DNA from: Ophiostoma sp. CBS 140.51
Taxonomy: Eukaryota; Ascomycota; Sordariomycetes; Ophiostomatales; Ophiostomataceae
Direction: 5' to 3'
Length of the DNA stretch: 64,000 nt
Assembly (NCBI GenBank): GCA_029298735.1
Contig: JANSLP010000163.1
Span: forward strand, 1-64,000
A model generated the notes under the pieces. The model was given only the letters and a program-made list of their open reading frames with translations. It ran no database searches and was not told the DNA's origin. Numbering within the stretch: the first letter of the stretch is position 1; every line of letters starts with the position of its first letter. Positions 45,859-56,099 of this stretch are shown here, in pieces. Position numbers and translations under genes: made by a program.

Positions 45859-47805
45859 ATGCCAATTGCATTTCGAACCGTTCTTCGACGCCCGTTCTTT
45901 CCCGCCGCTTGCACCTCAATTGTCCCATTTACTGCACTGCCCAGCATGCCCCGACCGAAGCGCACAGCGTCCAGCAGCAGTGCCTCGTCCAGTGGCGGGC
46001 CAGGTCCTTCCAAAACCAGCGCCAGCACAAACGGCACAAACGGAAAGAGCTCCAAGAAAGCAAAGACGACCAAAACTGCAAGAGCGTCCACCAACACCGA
46101 CAACCCCCTGACCCAACCACATCCTCAATCGGCTGCTGGCGAACAAAATGGCGTCATCCTCCGTCAATACTATCCGGCGGAAATGTCGACCGCGCGCGCG
46201 CAGGCGTACGCGGACGGCGAACTGACGACACCGATGCAAGCTCTGGATGCGGCCATTGAGGAGACAGCCTCGCAGATGGCCCGCATTGGTGCCCCCACTG
46301 GCAAAAGTCCTGTCGTCCACTACTTCAAGTCCGACCTCCGAGTTCACGACAACCGAGCTTTGTACCAAGCTGCCGATCTTGCACGCGAGAACAGCGTGCC
46401 CCTCATCGGTCTGTACGTGGTCAGCCCGCAAGACTGGGAGGCGCACAACACAGCGCCGGTGCGTGTAGACCTGGTGTTGCGGACACTTGAGGTGCTCAAG
46501 AAGGATCTGGCCAAACGCAACATTCCACTCTGGATCGAGACGGTGGACAACCGCCGGCAGGTGCCTCGACGCATTTTTGACAAGATGGACGAGTGGGGGT
46601 CGAAGCATTTGTTTGCCAATCTGGAGTACGAGCCGGACGAGCTGCGACGCGAGACGCGTCTGTTACGAATGGGCGCTGCCGAAGGCAAATCTGTGACGGT
46701 GGTCCACGACAGCTGTGTCGTCCCTCCTGGGCAATTGATCAGTGGCAGTGGACGCACCTACGCAGTGTACACGCCGTGGTTCCGCGCCTGGAAGCAGCAC
46801 ATTCACGACCACGAGGACGTCATTGACCTGGTGGATGCACCAGACAAGGTGTCCGACAAAATCCGCAAGGACCTACGGACAGCACTGTTTGAATGCACCA
46901 TACCAGAGGCACCCGAGGGAAAGAAGCTGGAAAGCGATGAGGAGGCTGCCCGTTTCCGTGAGCTGTGGCCCGCCGGCGAGGCAGAAGCCAGCGCCCGCCT
47001 CGAACGGTTCTGTGAAGACCGGATGCGCGACTACTCCCGCGACCGTGACCTCCCTTCAGCCGGCGCCACCTCTGCCCTCTCACCCTACTTGGCTACCGGT
47101 ACCATCAGCGCCCGCACTGTCGTCCATACGGCCAGCGACCGCGCTGGTGCTTCGTCCCTGAATGGCGGCAGCGACGGCTTCAGGGTGTGGGTCAGCGAGG
47201 TCGCCTGGCGCGATTTCTACAAGCACGTCATGGTTGGGTGGCCGCACATAGCGATGAACAAGCCGTTTAAGCCGGCGTACTCGAACCTCGAGTGGGCTTT
47301 GGACGACGACGATGCCAAATTCGAGGCGTGGACAGCCGGCCTTACTGGCTACCCGTTTGTCGATGCGGCGATGCGGCAGCTGCTGCACGAAGGGTGGATG
47401 CACAACCGCAGTCGTATGGTCGTCGCTTCTTTCCTTTCGAAAGACCTGATGTTGGATTGGCGCCGTGGTGAGCAGTGGTTCATGCGGCACCTGGTGGACG
47501 GCGATGTGGCGAGCAACGTGGGCGGCTGGGGCTTCTCGGCCAGCGTCGGTGTGGACCCGCAGCCGTACTTTCGAGTGTTTAACCCGTTACGACAGAGCGA
47601 GCGGTTTGACCCAGAGGGCGAGTATATTCGGAAGTGGGTGCCTGAGCTGAGAGACATTGAGAGCAACACGGCCATCCACGAGCCGCATAGCAAGGGCGCA
47701 AAAGAGAAGGCACGGGAGGTTGGCTATCCAGAGCCGATTGTTGATCACAAGCAGGCACGCGATACTGCCTTGTCGATGTACAAGAGGGCACTGGGGAGGG
47801 AGTAG
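45859..47805 (+). CDS. phr1: Class I CPD DNA photolyase
   Basis: A single exon of 648 residues. After a variable 130-residue N-terminus comes the photolyase alpha/beta domain (VVHYFKSDLRVHDNRAL, antenna side), then the FAD-binding helical domain with WVSEVAWRDFYKHVM, GYPFVDAAMRQL, GWMHNRSRMVVASFLSKD and GWGFSASVGVDPQPYFRVFN. These are near identical to the Neurospora and yeast CPD-photolyase signatures, including the Trp residues of the electron chain and substrate pocket. It uses blue light to split cyclobutane pyrimidine dimers. The first 29 residues are Arg/Phe/Ala-rich and look like a mitochondrial presequence. A second ATG at 45946 begins a form with Lys/Arg clusters suited to nuclear import. 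Its 3' end converges on the XanA gene with 82 bp between stops. Confidence 0.93.
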   Translation: MPIAFRTVLRRPFFPAACTSIVPFTALPSMPRPKRTASSSSASSSGGPGPSKTSASTNGTNGKSSKKAKTTKTARASTNTDNPLTQPHPQSAAGEQNGVILRQYYPAEMSTARAQAYADGELTTPMQALDAAIEETASQMARIGAPTGKSPVVHYFKSDLRVHDNRALYQAADLARENSVPLIGLYVVSPQDWEAHNTAPVRVDLVLRTLEVLKKDLAKRNIPLWIETVDNRRQVPRRIFDKMDEWGSKHLFANLEYEPDELRRETRLLRMGAAEGKSVTVVHDSCVVPPGQLISGSGRTYAVYTPWFRAWKQHIHDHEDVIDLVDAPDKVSDKIRKDLRTALFECTIPEAPEGKKLESDEEAARFRELWPAGEAEASARLERFCEDRMRDYSRDRDLPSAGATSALSPYLATGTISARTVVHTASDRAGASSLNGGSDGFRVWVSEVAWRDFYKHVMVGWPHIAMNKPFKPAYSNLEWALDDDDAKFEAWTAGLTGYPFVDAAMRQLLHEGWMHNRSRMVVASFLSKDLMLDWRRGEQWFMRHLVDGDVASNVGGWGFSASVGVDPQPYFRVFNPLRQSERFDPEGEYIRKWVPELRDIESNTAIHEPHSKGAKEKAREVGYPEPIVDHKQARDTALSMYKRALGRE

Positions 47806-47887
47806 AGTAGACATATGGGATGGACATTTATGTATCATTTTGCACCAATTTATTTGCATTTTGGACTACTTCATTCTACTCATCTTT

Positions 47888-49058
47888 TTACGGCCCCTTT
47901 GGAGGCTCACTCGCAGCCATGTTGCACTGCCGGAACAGCCGCACTTCGCCCTCTGCAAACGCCCCAACAATTGAGTGCATCACGCCGTGATTGTGGAACA
48001 GAACCAGGTCACCCTCCGCCCAGTCGTGTGGGTACACAAACTGCGGGCTAATGGCCGGACGCTGCAGATGGTAGAGCGTCTCCCGCACTTCCTTCAGGTC
48101 GTCCACCACAGTACCATCGCCCTTGACAATTTTGCAGACGGGTGTCGGGTACACCATAAGGGCGAGCTTTTCTGTCTCTGGGTTCTTCCACACCATGGGG
48201 TAGCGCCGCACTTTGTCGTCCTCGACGGGGGGCAGTTTATCCTCCGAGAGCTCGAGACCGTCCGAAAACAGACCCAGTCCGTTGGACCGCGCCTTGCACT
48301 GGCTCATCCAAATATACGGGTGCGCTGCATACTCGACCCAGCTGTCCCGCACCCAGGCCTTGTCCTCGTCCGACAGCAGGTCATACATACGGTACCCACT
48401 GATAAAGGCCGTCGTGCCCAACGGCACATCCAGCTCGTCGCCCGTGCCGTCGTCGTAGCGCACCGTCTGGCGGCGGCCCTTGGGCACGCGTGCAGCAAAC
48501 AGTGATGTCACTTTGGGCGGATCCAATGCATACATGGCCGAGTCAATGTGCCACCGGTAAAAGTGAGTAAAGTCGCGGTCCTCTTCGACGGGGATTGGAT
48601 GCTTGTGGAACGTGCGGTGGTGAGGATGCGTCAAGTTGAGGTTGGTCAGCCCTTCGTACTCCGGCACATGGCCATGACCAATGACTTGGACCTGGCGCAG
48701 ACTGGGCACGGTGGTCAAGTCCTTGTGAAGCACACTGCGCTTGTCAATGTTCTTGCCGTGGCTGTAGAGACCAGAGGCGGCTGGGTCGAAGCGGCGCGTG
48801 AGCTCAAACTGGGCGGCCGACGAGAGCCCGGCCTGGTTCTTGAGGACGACAACGCTGTGCTCGTACAAAGCCGAGCGGATGATCTCGAAAGTGTGGTCTG
48901 CAGAGTCAGTCTGGGTATTTGAATTAAAACAGTATTGTCTGCATCTATTTACCATCTAAATTCTCGGCGTTGATGCCTGAGATCTCAGCACCGAAATCAA
49001 TGTCAGAGCCATCGAAGGGCTTTGGGATGGGGTTGACCTCGATTCCAACAGAACCCAT
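47888..49058 (-). CDS. xanA: Alpha-ketoglutarate-dependent xanthine dioxygenase
   Basis: Two exons (49058-48953, 48897-47888) give 371 residues, joined at a phase-1 intron of 55 nt. It is a TauD-family Fe(II) dioxygenase with the facial triad H152/D154 (YRWHIDSAMY) and H343 (HNHGVMHS), almost the positions reported for Aspergillus nidulans XanA (149/151/340, from memory). XanA-typical stretches include RYDDGTGDELDVPLGTTAF, MVWKNPETEKL and FRQCNMAASEPP. It converts xanthine to uric acid using 2-oxoglutarate and oxygen, a fungus-specific route for purine use. It shares a divergent 829-bp promoter region with a second family member. Confidence 0.9.
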
Positions 49059-49887
49059 ATTGTGTGTGGTGATGGACAACTCTGGAATAATTCCTTCTAG
49101 GGTTGTATGGGAAACAACAGAACGATATATGTTTAGGGAATGGAGTAAAAATAACAATATTTTAAGCAAGGAAGAGATGGAGAAGTCAAAAGACAAATAA
49201 GTGCCTGGTTTTCGGAAGAGATATGTGCGTTTAAATATTATTCCACAAAAAAAAGTTCCGCCACAACACAAACAATTACAATAAAATTGTACACAATAAA
49301 AAACGACCTGACACGGTAAAATAAAATGTAAACAATACATCAATTGTATTTTTCGCAATAAAACATGTTTTCCTGACACAACTGTGCATGTTTTCCTTTC
49401 GTTTCTGTAGTCCACAGGTATTAGTGCGGACGAGCCAAAAGTGCCCGCCCGCAATTACACGACGTTGTTTGCAGTGCGATAGTCGCCCGACTCACCCGCC
49501 GCCTGCTCAGTGTCTCCGAGGTATCCTATCCTGTATATTTCTTTGGATTGACTGGGTCGTACGCGTAGGCGTTGTAACACGAAGGAAATGGACGAATGCA
49601 GAGCGATCAGTCGGTGTAAGCGCGGAGCAGTCACAACCACCCGTCCGCACTTTTACGTTCACAGGAGCATCGCATTGTTGGCACTGACGGAGACGCAGCA
49701 GACAGAGACGGAGTATAAGACGAGAAAACTCCCAGGTCTTGGAGGGAAATCGATCTTGTGATTCAAGTCTCACATCACCTTGCAACATCACATTGCACAG
49801 CATCTCAATTCTCATCTCGTATCCTCTTATCTGATCGCTTCTTCTTCTCACTTCCATCCTTCCCCTCATCCACCACCCACAACCATA
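49059..49887. promoter_or_regulatory. Divergent promoter region of the two XanA-type genes
   Basis: 829 bp between the two start codons. The xanA-proximal half is very AT-rich (49.1-49.4 kb). The distal half contains a CT-rich stretch ending just before 49888. GATA core motifs occur (for example gatatatg at about 49131 on the plus strand), as nitrogen-controlled genes would have, but this is weak evidence. Confidence 0.4.
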
Positions 49888-51191
49888 ATGCCCAGCCGCA
49901 ACGAGTCCGGCCTCTGGTTCGAGCCACTGCCGGCGGACATTCGTCGGGAGTCGTCCATTGGTGCAGAGGTGCACTTGCCTGCCTCTGGTCCTCCTGTCCT
50001 GGACTTGGCTTCACTCACAGAGGCCGACAAGGACACGCTGCGCCAGGCTCTGTTTGAGAACCAAGTCATTGTTCTGCGCAACCAGACGGGCATCGACCCG
50101 ATAACCCTTCCCGCCCTGACGCGCATCTTTGACCCTACGGCGTCCGACATCCACTCAGCCGGCGAGAAGGCCGTCAGCGACCCGCGCAACATTTTGTCCG
50201 CGTACAAGGCAGGTCGGTTGCCGTGCGCCCCGCAAGTGGGCATTATTGGCAGCGGCACGTTCCGTAGCTACAAGGGTATACCCGAGCTGGAGGTGGTGCA
50301 CCTGGACCACACGACGTTCCATGAGGAGCCGTTGCCTGCCGAGAAGCTAGCGGCGGGGTATACACGCCCCTACCGGTGGCACATGGACACACCGTTTTAT
50401 GAGCGTCTTCCCGGCGAGGTGACGGTCCTGCATGCGGTCCAAGTGCCCCAGCTGCCCGACCAGAAGTTGTCGTTTCCAGACGGCAGTGAAGAGGAGATTG
50501 CGGCTGGTGCCACGGCCTTTTTCTCGGGCGCGCGGGCTTTTGAGCTGCTGACGCCCGAGCAGCAAGAGTTTGCCTTGAACACGACCGTCACCTATGCTCC
50601 GCAGGCCTACGAGTACATTCGGCACTGCAAGGCAACAGAAGACGGCATGACGATCCCGACCATGGGACGGGAGACAAAGGTGGAGGATATGTCGGAGTGG
50701 CAGTGGGACAAGGTGGCAGAGCATCCAGTAAGTCTCCCGCTTAGCAGGCGGATAGCACCCCCCATACATACATTGCAATATGCTAACAGTGCACTCAGAT
50801 GGTCTGGCGCAACCCTGGTAGCGACCGCCCGTTTCTGCAGGTCCACGGCTGCTGCGTGTACAAGCTGACGACACGCGACCCGGCTACTGGTACCCTCACA
50901 GTCATGGACGACGTAGAGCAGGTCCGGGCTACCGTCTATGCGATGCAGCGCCGCATCTGGCAGGCCGGCCACATTTACGCACACCGGTGGCAGGAGGGCG
51001 ATTTGGTGGTGTTCCACAACCGTGGCGTCATGCACAGCATCACGGGCCAGCTGGCACAGTACCAGAAGGAGGCCCAGACGGACGACAGCAAGAAGCGTCT
51101 GATGTGGCAGTGCACAATGACAAGCGGCACGGCGCCCAAGGCGTTCCGCAAGTACGGCGGTGTCAACGAGACGGGATTTGTGAGAGTGTAA
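49888..51191 (+). CDS. Second TauD-family dioxygenase, XanA-like paralogue
   Basis: Two exons (49888-50727, 50799-51191) give 410 residues; the 71-nt intron has GTAAGT, GCTAAC and CTCAG signals. The triad is intact: H and D in YRWHMDTPFYE and the distal His in FHNRGVMHSITG. Overall layout follows XanA (MVWRNPGSDRP, VMDDVEQVRATVYAMQRR, ALFENQVIVLRNQTG), but the substrate loop reads LSFPDGSEEEIAAGATAFF instead of the XanA RYDDGTGDELDVP. It is probably a relative with a different substrate rather than a redundant copy. It is divergently transcribed from xanA. Confidence 0.87.
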
Positions 51192-51862
51192 GTTATGCTG
51201 AGCTCAAAAAGAAGGAAGAAAGGAGGGGTTGTGAAATTGGTGAATAGATAAACTACACGTTAATACATGCGTGTATCTCTATTTCTTTTGCGTTAGTTCC
51301 TGCTTATAAATTATACAACTACGCGGTCAATTGTGTCGAAAAGCAAAATGCGTTTTGCACACTTGCGCTATTCGTTTTGGGGCTGTCTGGCTGCGTCTTT
51401 ACCATCAGGGGCTTTTTCGATGCCCGAACACTCTTCGCGACGCTACAACAAATGCAAATACAAGGGAAAGAAAAAATCGGATATCAACATGTAACATTCT
51501 GTCGTAGGCCATGTAAGTCTTTTTGTAAAAGTTAATCGTATATTCAAGGCACAGCAAAATGGCTACTTTGGTGCAAACACGTTTGAAAACTGAAGTGACT
51601 GTACGCCTTAAAGTATGGTTTGTTAACCAAAATCCAAAGCACACAACAATGTGGCATAGAAATAGATCCATTAGGTGACTGACGCAATACGTCGTTCTTG
51701 GTTGATTGCTGGTTGGCTGTTCGTAAGTTAGCATAATTGGTCACGTGATTATATGCACCCCACGTTTCTTCTGGGGCGTGCTGGGCATCACATCACCACC
51801 TCCTCGCACCAACACCTGAAGCCCCTATTCCAGTATTTATCAACCGCTCAACACCGCACATC
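51192..51862. other. Intergenic region
   Basis: 671 bp, AT-rich, with no supported gene. Probably the 3' UTR of the dioxygenase and the promoter of the next gene. Confidence 0.4.
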
Positions 51863-52732
51863 ATGGTCCTTAAGCCCCGTCCCCTGCCCCCAGGGAGAAA
51901 GTTTTTCTTTGGCTACGTCGAGTTCCATAAACAGTTCGGCTACATTCGCATCGGAAGTTTCAAGTTCAACTGGCGGAAAGTGTTGTGGTGGAACTCGCCG
52001 TTGCTGCTACGGTACAGCTGGCGGCGGCTACACTGCGCCTACGACCTCAAGTCGCCCCTGCGTGCTTTTTTGCAACTGCTCTGGCCGTTCCCGCGCAAAT
52101 GGCCAATTGGTGCCCTGCCACCGCCGCCACGTCTGCTGCTGGCCGACGGCGACGCGGTGAGAGCACGCTACTACCGCGATGCCCACGTCCAGAACGGCCT
52201 GCCGCTGTGGCACCACCGCGACACGCTACAAAGCGCCTTTTATCGCCTGTACGAGGCAATTTGTGCCGCCGATGACCCCATGGTTGGCTACACCACCGAG
52301 TACCTCTTCTTCCGGCCAGAGCCCGAGTGGTCGCTGGACCTGCTCGCCGATCCGCGCACGATGACGACATGGGAGGATTTACACGACTCAGACAGTACAA
52401 GCTTCACAGGAAGTGGCACGGGGCGACCGTGGACAGAAGAGGAAAAAACGGAGCGATTGGCCGTCATGGCACGAATTGCTGTCATGCTTGAGGAGGTATT
52501 TAACTGGCGCCTTGACTTGGGCCTGCGTCGGGATGGGTCTGTCATCGACAAGGGGGAAGGCTTACCGGAACCGATATGGACACCAGAACGGTGCCCAGCC
52601 TGGGCGCACGACACCCCAGGCCTGCCTGAACTGCTTGTGCTGTCGCACACTTGGACTGGTGAGCGTCTGGAACGTGGTTGGAAGCCGGTATACAATATTA
52701 TCATCAAAGACGCTTCTATGCGCACTGTATAA
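51863..52732 (+). CDS. Uncharacterised protein (289 aa)
   Basis: A single exon that starts in good context (catcATGGTCC). The N-terminal 80 residues are rich in Trp, Arg and aromatic residues (KVLWWNSPLLLRYSWRRLH), and the rest is polar with conserved-looking WEDLHDSDS and ELLVLSHTWTGERLERGW. No signal peptide or domain is recognised. Length and composition suggest a real gene. Confidence 0.6.
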   Translation: MVLKPRPLPPGRKFFFGYVEFHKQFGYIRIGSFKFNWRKVLWWNSPLLLRYSWRRLHCAYDLKSPLRAFLQLLWPFPRKWPIGALPPPPRLLLADGDAVRARYYRDAHVQNGLPLWHHRDTLQSAFYRLYEAICAADDPMVGYTTEYLFFRPEPEWSLDLLADPRTMTTWEDLHDSDSTSFTGSGTGRPWTEEEKTERLAVMARIAVMLEEVFNWRLDLGLRRDGSVIDKGEGLPEPIWTPERCPAWAHDTPGLPELLVLSHTWTGERLERGWKPVYNIIIKDASMRTV

Positions 52733-52969
52733 GTGTGACAAAAGACGAGGAGCCAGAGAAGAAGACAGATGAGCCGTGTAACCCGTTGGATTGGTGCATT
52801 CGACCGCCCTGTTTGTTTAGAAGAAATGGCAATGATTAAAATATGAGTTGTTTAGCTATCACATTTATCGGCACAGACTTTGAACACCCGTTGATGTTGT
52901 CCCGCCTCTACGACATTCTCCTGTGGCCTCATCTATGTACAAAAGACCCTAAATAACTGTAGCACACGG

Positions 52970-53758
52970 CTAAACTACTCCGCTCTTCCCGTATTTCTTC
53001 TCGAAAGCGACTGCCACTTCCGAAATGGCCCACTCGACGTCCGAAGCCCTTGCACCATAGTTGAGTTTTCGAAGGTAATCGCTGGTGACAGGCTGGGAGT
53101 CGCCATTGGCCTCAATCACACGGTGAACTAGTTCAACTGCGTCTGCAGTGTCGGTTTCTCTTTTGTCGGAGTTTAGACCCCTGGCCTGCAAGGCGTCGAG
53201 CTTGGCTTGCAGCGCCCATTCGTACTTGCTGGCATACGCCACGACATTGTGACCTTCGTAAATTACCACGTTCTGCTTGACCGACTCGAGAAACAGCCGC
53301 TCTCTTGTATCTCCCGGAATAAAGGACCGCACGTGGTCATTAAAACGACCAGAGTGTATGCCTGCGGCAATTTCAGCCGTCCGAACCGCCTGCAAAAAAT
53401 CAGTGCGGTACTCCACCGCGGCATCGACATTGGGATCGAGAATGAAGTCAACGTCTTCAGTAGTCGACCGTACGTGAAAGTGCATAACCGACACGACGCC
53501 GCCAGTGACCATGATTCGAATGGGTGCAACGCTCATCAGGAGGTCCTGCGTCGCAATGATGTGATCCAGAATGCCGAAAACTGGAGATGGCGCTGTGTTA
53601 GTATTTCGTATTTCTGATAATGGGAACGAGAAACAGAACTCGAAGCACTCTATGCAGCAATCCTTGTAGCATTCCCTCTAGTTGCTGTTTCCCATGAATA
53701 CAGAAAACGTACCTTTGAGGATCTTTGTTTCCGACAGATAGCCTTGGTTGCGGTCCAT
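52970..53758 (-). CDS. Nucleotidyltransferase-like fungal protein (218 aa)
   Basis: Two exons (53758-53713, 53580-52970) join to 218 residues across a 132-nt intron. The opening MDRNQGYLSETKILK joins VFGILDHIIATQDLL. The core motif is VTGGVVSVMHFHVRSTTEDV followed by DFILDP: a Gly-Gly turn, then a Thr-x-Asp-x-Asp stretch about 15 residues on. That is the layout of polymerase-beta-type nucleotidyltransferases and of AbiEii-like proteins. The helices after it (YASKYEWALQAKLDALQAR) place conserved Lys residues as in that group. Similar fungal proteins are uncharacterised (I think DUF7582). Catalysis is an inference; no partner antitoxin-like gene is seen. Confidence 0.7.
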
Positions 53759-54204
53759 GATGAAAGAAAGCTGGGAATCGAAGGGATGTGGGACAAGAAG
53801 TGCTGCGGGAGAGGGTTGAATATGGGAGGATACTGACGATAATTTCGGGCAAGTCGCGTTCCAGGTAGCAGAGTGCATTACCACGTGCTGCACGGGCAAG
53901 TACATAGATCCATATTCCACCATCGCTCCTTCCCTTTTTATCTCTCTGCGGCTTCGATGTGTTTTAGCTCGTCCACAGCTCTCGGCCGGCTCTCTTTTTT
54001 CTCGACAACTGCTCTGCAAACGCTTACAAAGGTCGGGTTGGATACAAGGACTTTCTAGCCGCTTATTTTATAGATGTGACAGACAGGCGTAACGGTGGCC
54101 CCTGCATAAATGTAAACATAAAAAGTCCATTATTGTCAAAAAATACATTACATATCACGTGCCTCCGAATGGTCGTGAGGAACACCATCCAATTGGGCGG
54201 GAAG
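53759..54204. other. Spacer
   Basis: 446 bp. Contains the promoter of the nucleotidyltransferase-like gene. Nothing else supported. Confidence 0.4.
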
Positions 54205-54921
54205 CTAACACAAAAGTAAAAGTACTCCGTACATCACGTCAAGCACTGCGGCGGGGCAACGAGGGCCTTCGAGATAGTGCAGCTGTTCGTCTTCAGATAT
54301 GCTGTTCCAGATGCGGTCGCGGTACTGGTTGCGCTTGACATAGTAAATCTTTGCGAAAGCGTAGACGACAAGGTTGAGCAACAAAATTCCTAGGAGTACC
54401 TTGTTGCATCGGCGGTATAGTGGCGAGTCGTCTATCCGGTAGATCTGGGCACTAATGATGCTCGACAGCTGCACAAACATGTTGTAGGTGGCGGCTGAGA
54501 CGGTACGGGAGCGGACGGCATTGAAGTTGCGGCTATTCCAGGCGACCTGGTTGGGGTGGGCGTAGGGCTGACTCAAAAACAGAGTCATGACATAGACAAT
54601 CCACTTGTTGCTGGCGCTGGAGTAGGCGACCTCGCGCTAGATGAGGAAAGGCAGGGCCCAGATCTGGGGGGTGACGGCGGCCAAGGTGAGCTGGCCCGTC
54701 CATTCAGAGAAGGCGACCAACAAAAACATTGTGGTGACTGTCGGTCAGCATGCGTAGCAGTAAATAGAACAGCGTGATGATGGCAACTTACTGTACAACA
54801 CGTTGAGTGGAATGGCAAGCAGGTTGACTTCAAACGTGGAGAAGCCAAGACCGCGCAGAGACAGGGTCAGGTAGCTGCCAGGCGGGCTCGTTGGGATTTC
54901 AAAAAGCATGCTGATAATGTA
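54205..54921 (-). pseudogene. C-terminal half of a split Dal5/TNA1-type MFS permease
   Basis: From about 54921 downward the minus strand reads YIISMLFEIP, then TSPPGSYLTLSLRGLGFSTF and NLLAIPLNVLY, an intron near 54790, then MFLLVAFSEWTGQLTLAAVT, WALPFLI, a TAG at 54639-54637, and NKWIVYVMTLFLSQPYAHPN through HYLEG. This is the second half of the anion:cation symporter (allantoate/nicotinate permease) family, from about TM7 to the C-terminus, with an in-frame stop and a frameshifted tail. The missing first half lies at 60755-61589 on the same strand in the right order, so one gene was interrupted. Confidence 0.8.
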
Positions 54922-56099
54922 GAATAAAAATAAACAACGAAGAATAGTATTAATAAAAGCTCAATCAACTATAAACGAGAACCGTACCTTTTCACTTTTA
55001 ATATATATACCTCCCCGACCTCCGTTATCTACCACCGTACGAGCTACTCCGGTAGCTCGCTAAATCTATGGTCCATATTGTCACTTGACAAAGCATGCGA
55101 GAACCGTCAACGCCTGCAATGGTCAAGTGCTGCGAGAGTCAAGTAGCCACCATCTCGTTGTCGTAGTGCCCCATCATGGCGTCTTCATCGCAGTCCACTT
55201 CCATCTCGTCCCAGATGTCGTTCTTGTAACGCTGCACGCCAGAGTCAACGAATCCAACAACACTATCACAATGCAAAGACTCGTCGTACCGACACTCTGC
55301 CCACTGATTGAAAACGTACTCGTCGTCCGTGCCTTTCTCCTAACGGGAATAAAACTCCCGCGGTAAGAGGCACTTATGGCATCTACTGGATGAGACAAGC
55401 TCGCTTTTGTAGAATTCTTTCCCTAAAAGAACCGCGGAATACCAAGACTCTCTAACTAGTAAAGAATACGTCTCGCTTAATTAGATAATAGTAGGGTATA
55501 ACGGTAGATATCGTGGTCGAGCTCCTACTCGCGAGTTATGGCATAGCAAAGCTCGCAGCCGACGAAGCGCCACTCGTCGACAGTTATATAGATCCGCTCC
55601 AGCCGTGTTACGGACATGGCCCCGACGGGCCTCTCCAACAGGAAAGAACAACAAAACCGACCCCTCAACGAGACGGGAAGAACAAAGACGCAACCAAAGC
55701 CTGGCGGGCGGTGTAAGTGTAGTTGAAGAGCCGTTCGCTTTCAGAACACAAGGGACGATTACTAAGGCTTGTGGGGGCCATATCCGTAATAAAGGAGTAA
55801 TAAATCTAGCTTAAAGCACTAATTATAGGACCTCGAACACTTGAATAGTATTTTCAAGGAGATACTGTCAAACCAACGAGTAAGAAGTGGGTAAAAGAGA
55901 AGGGAAAGACAGAGAGAGTACGGAAGACGAAGTGGTGGTTCGTATTATGTAATCAGGATTGATAAGTACAGTCATGTGAGACAGCGTATCAGTTTCAGGG
56001 GCCTTCTCTCTTTTGGAGCCCTCTCTCTCAAATCTTTACAATGCCTAATTTCAACAAGATATCGCATTCGACAAATAGTTAGCCGTGACTTTAAACTCA
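54922..56099. other. AT-rich proximal part of the insertion
   Basis: About 1.2 kb of AT-rich sequence with TA-rich tracts (55.4-55.5 kb) and short broken frames. No intact gene. One acidic coding-like scrap is listed separately. Confidence 0.4.
55139..55333 (-). pseudogene. Acidic coding relic of unknown origin
   Basis: A 64-residue frame ending in TGA reads GTDDEYVFNQWAECRYDESL and later YKNDIWDEMEVDCDEDAMMG. It has natural composition but no start codon and no recognised family. Probably a fragment of a larger gene carried in the insertion. Confidence 0.3.
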
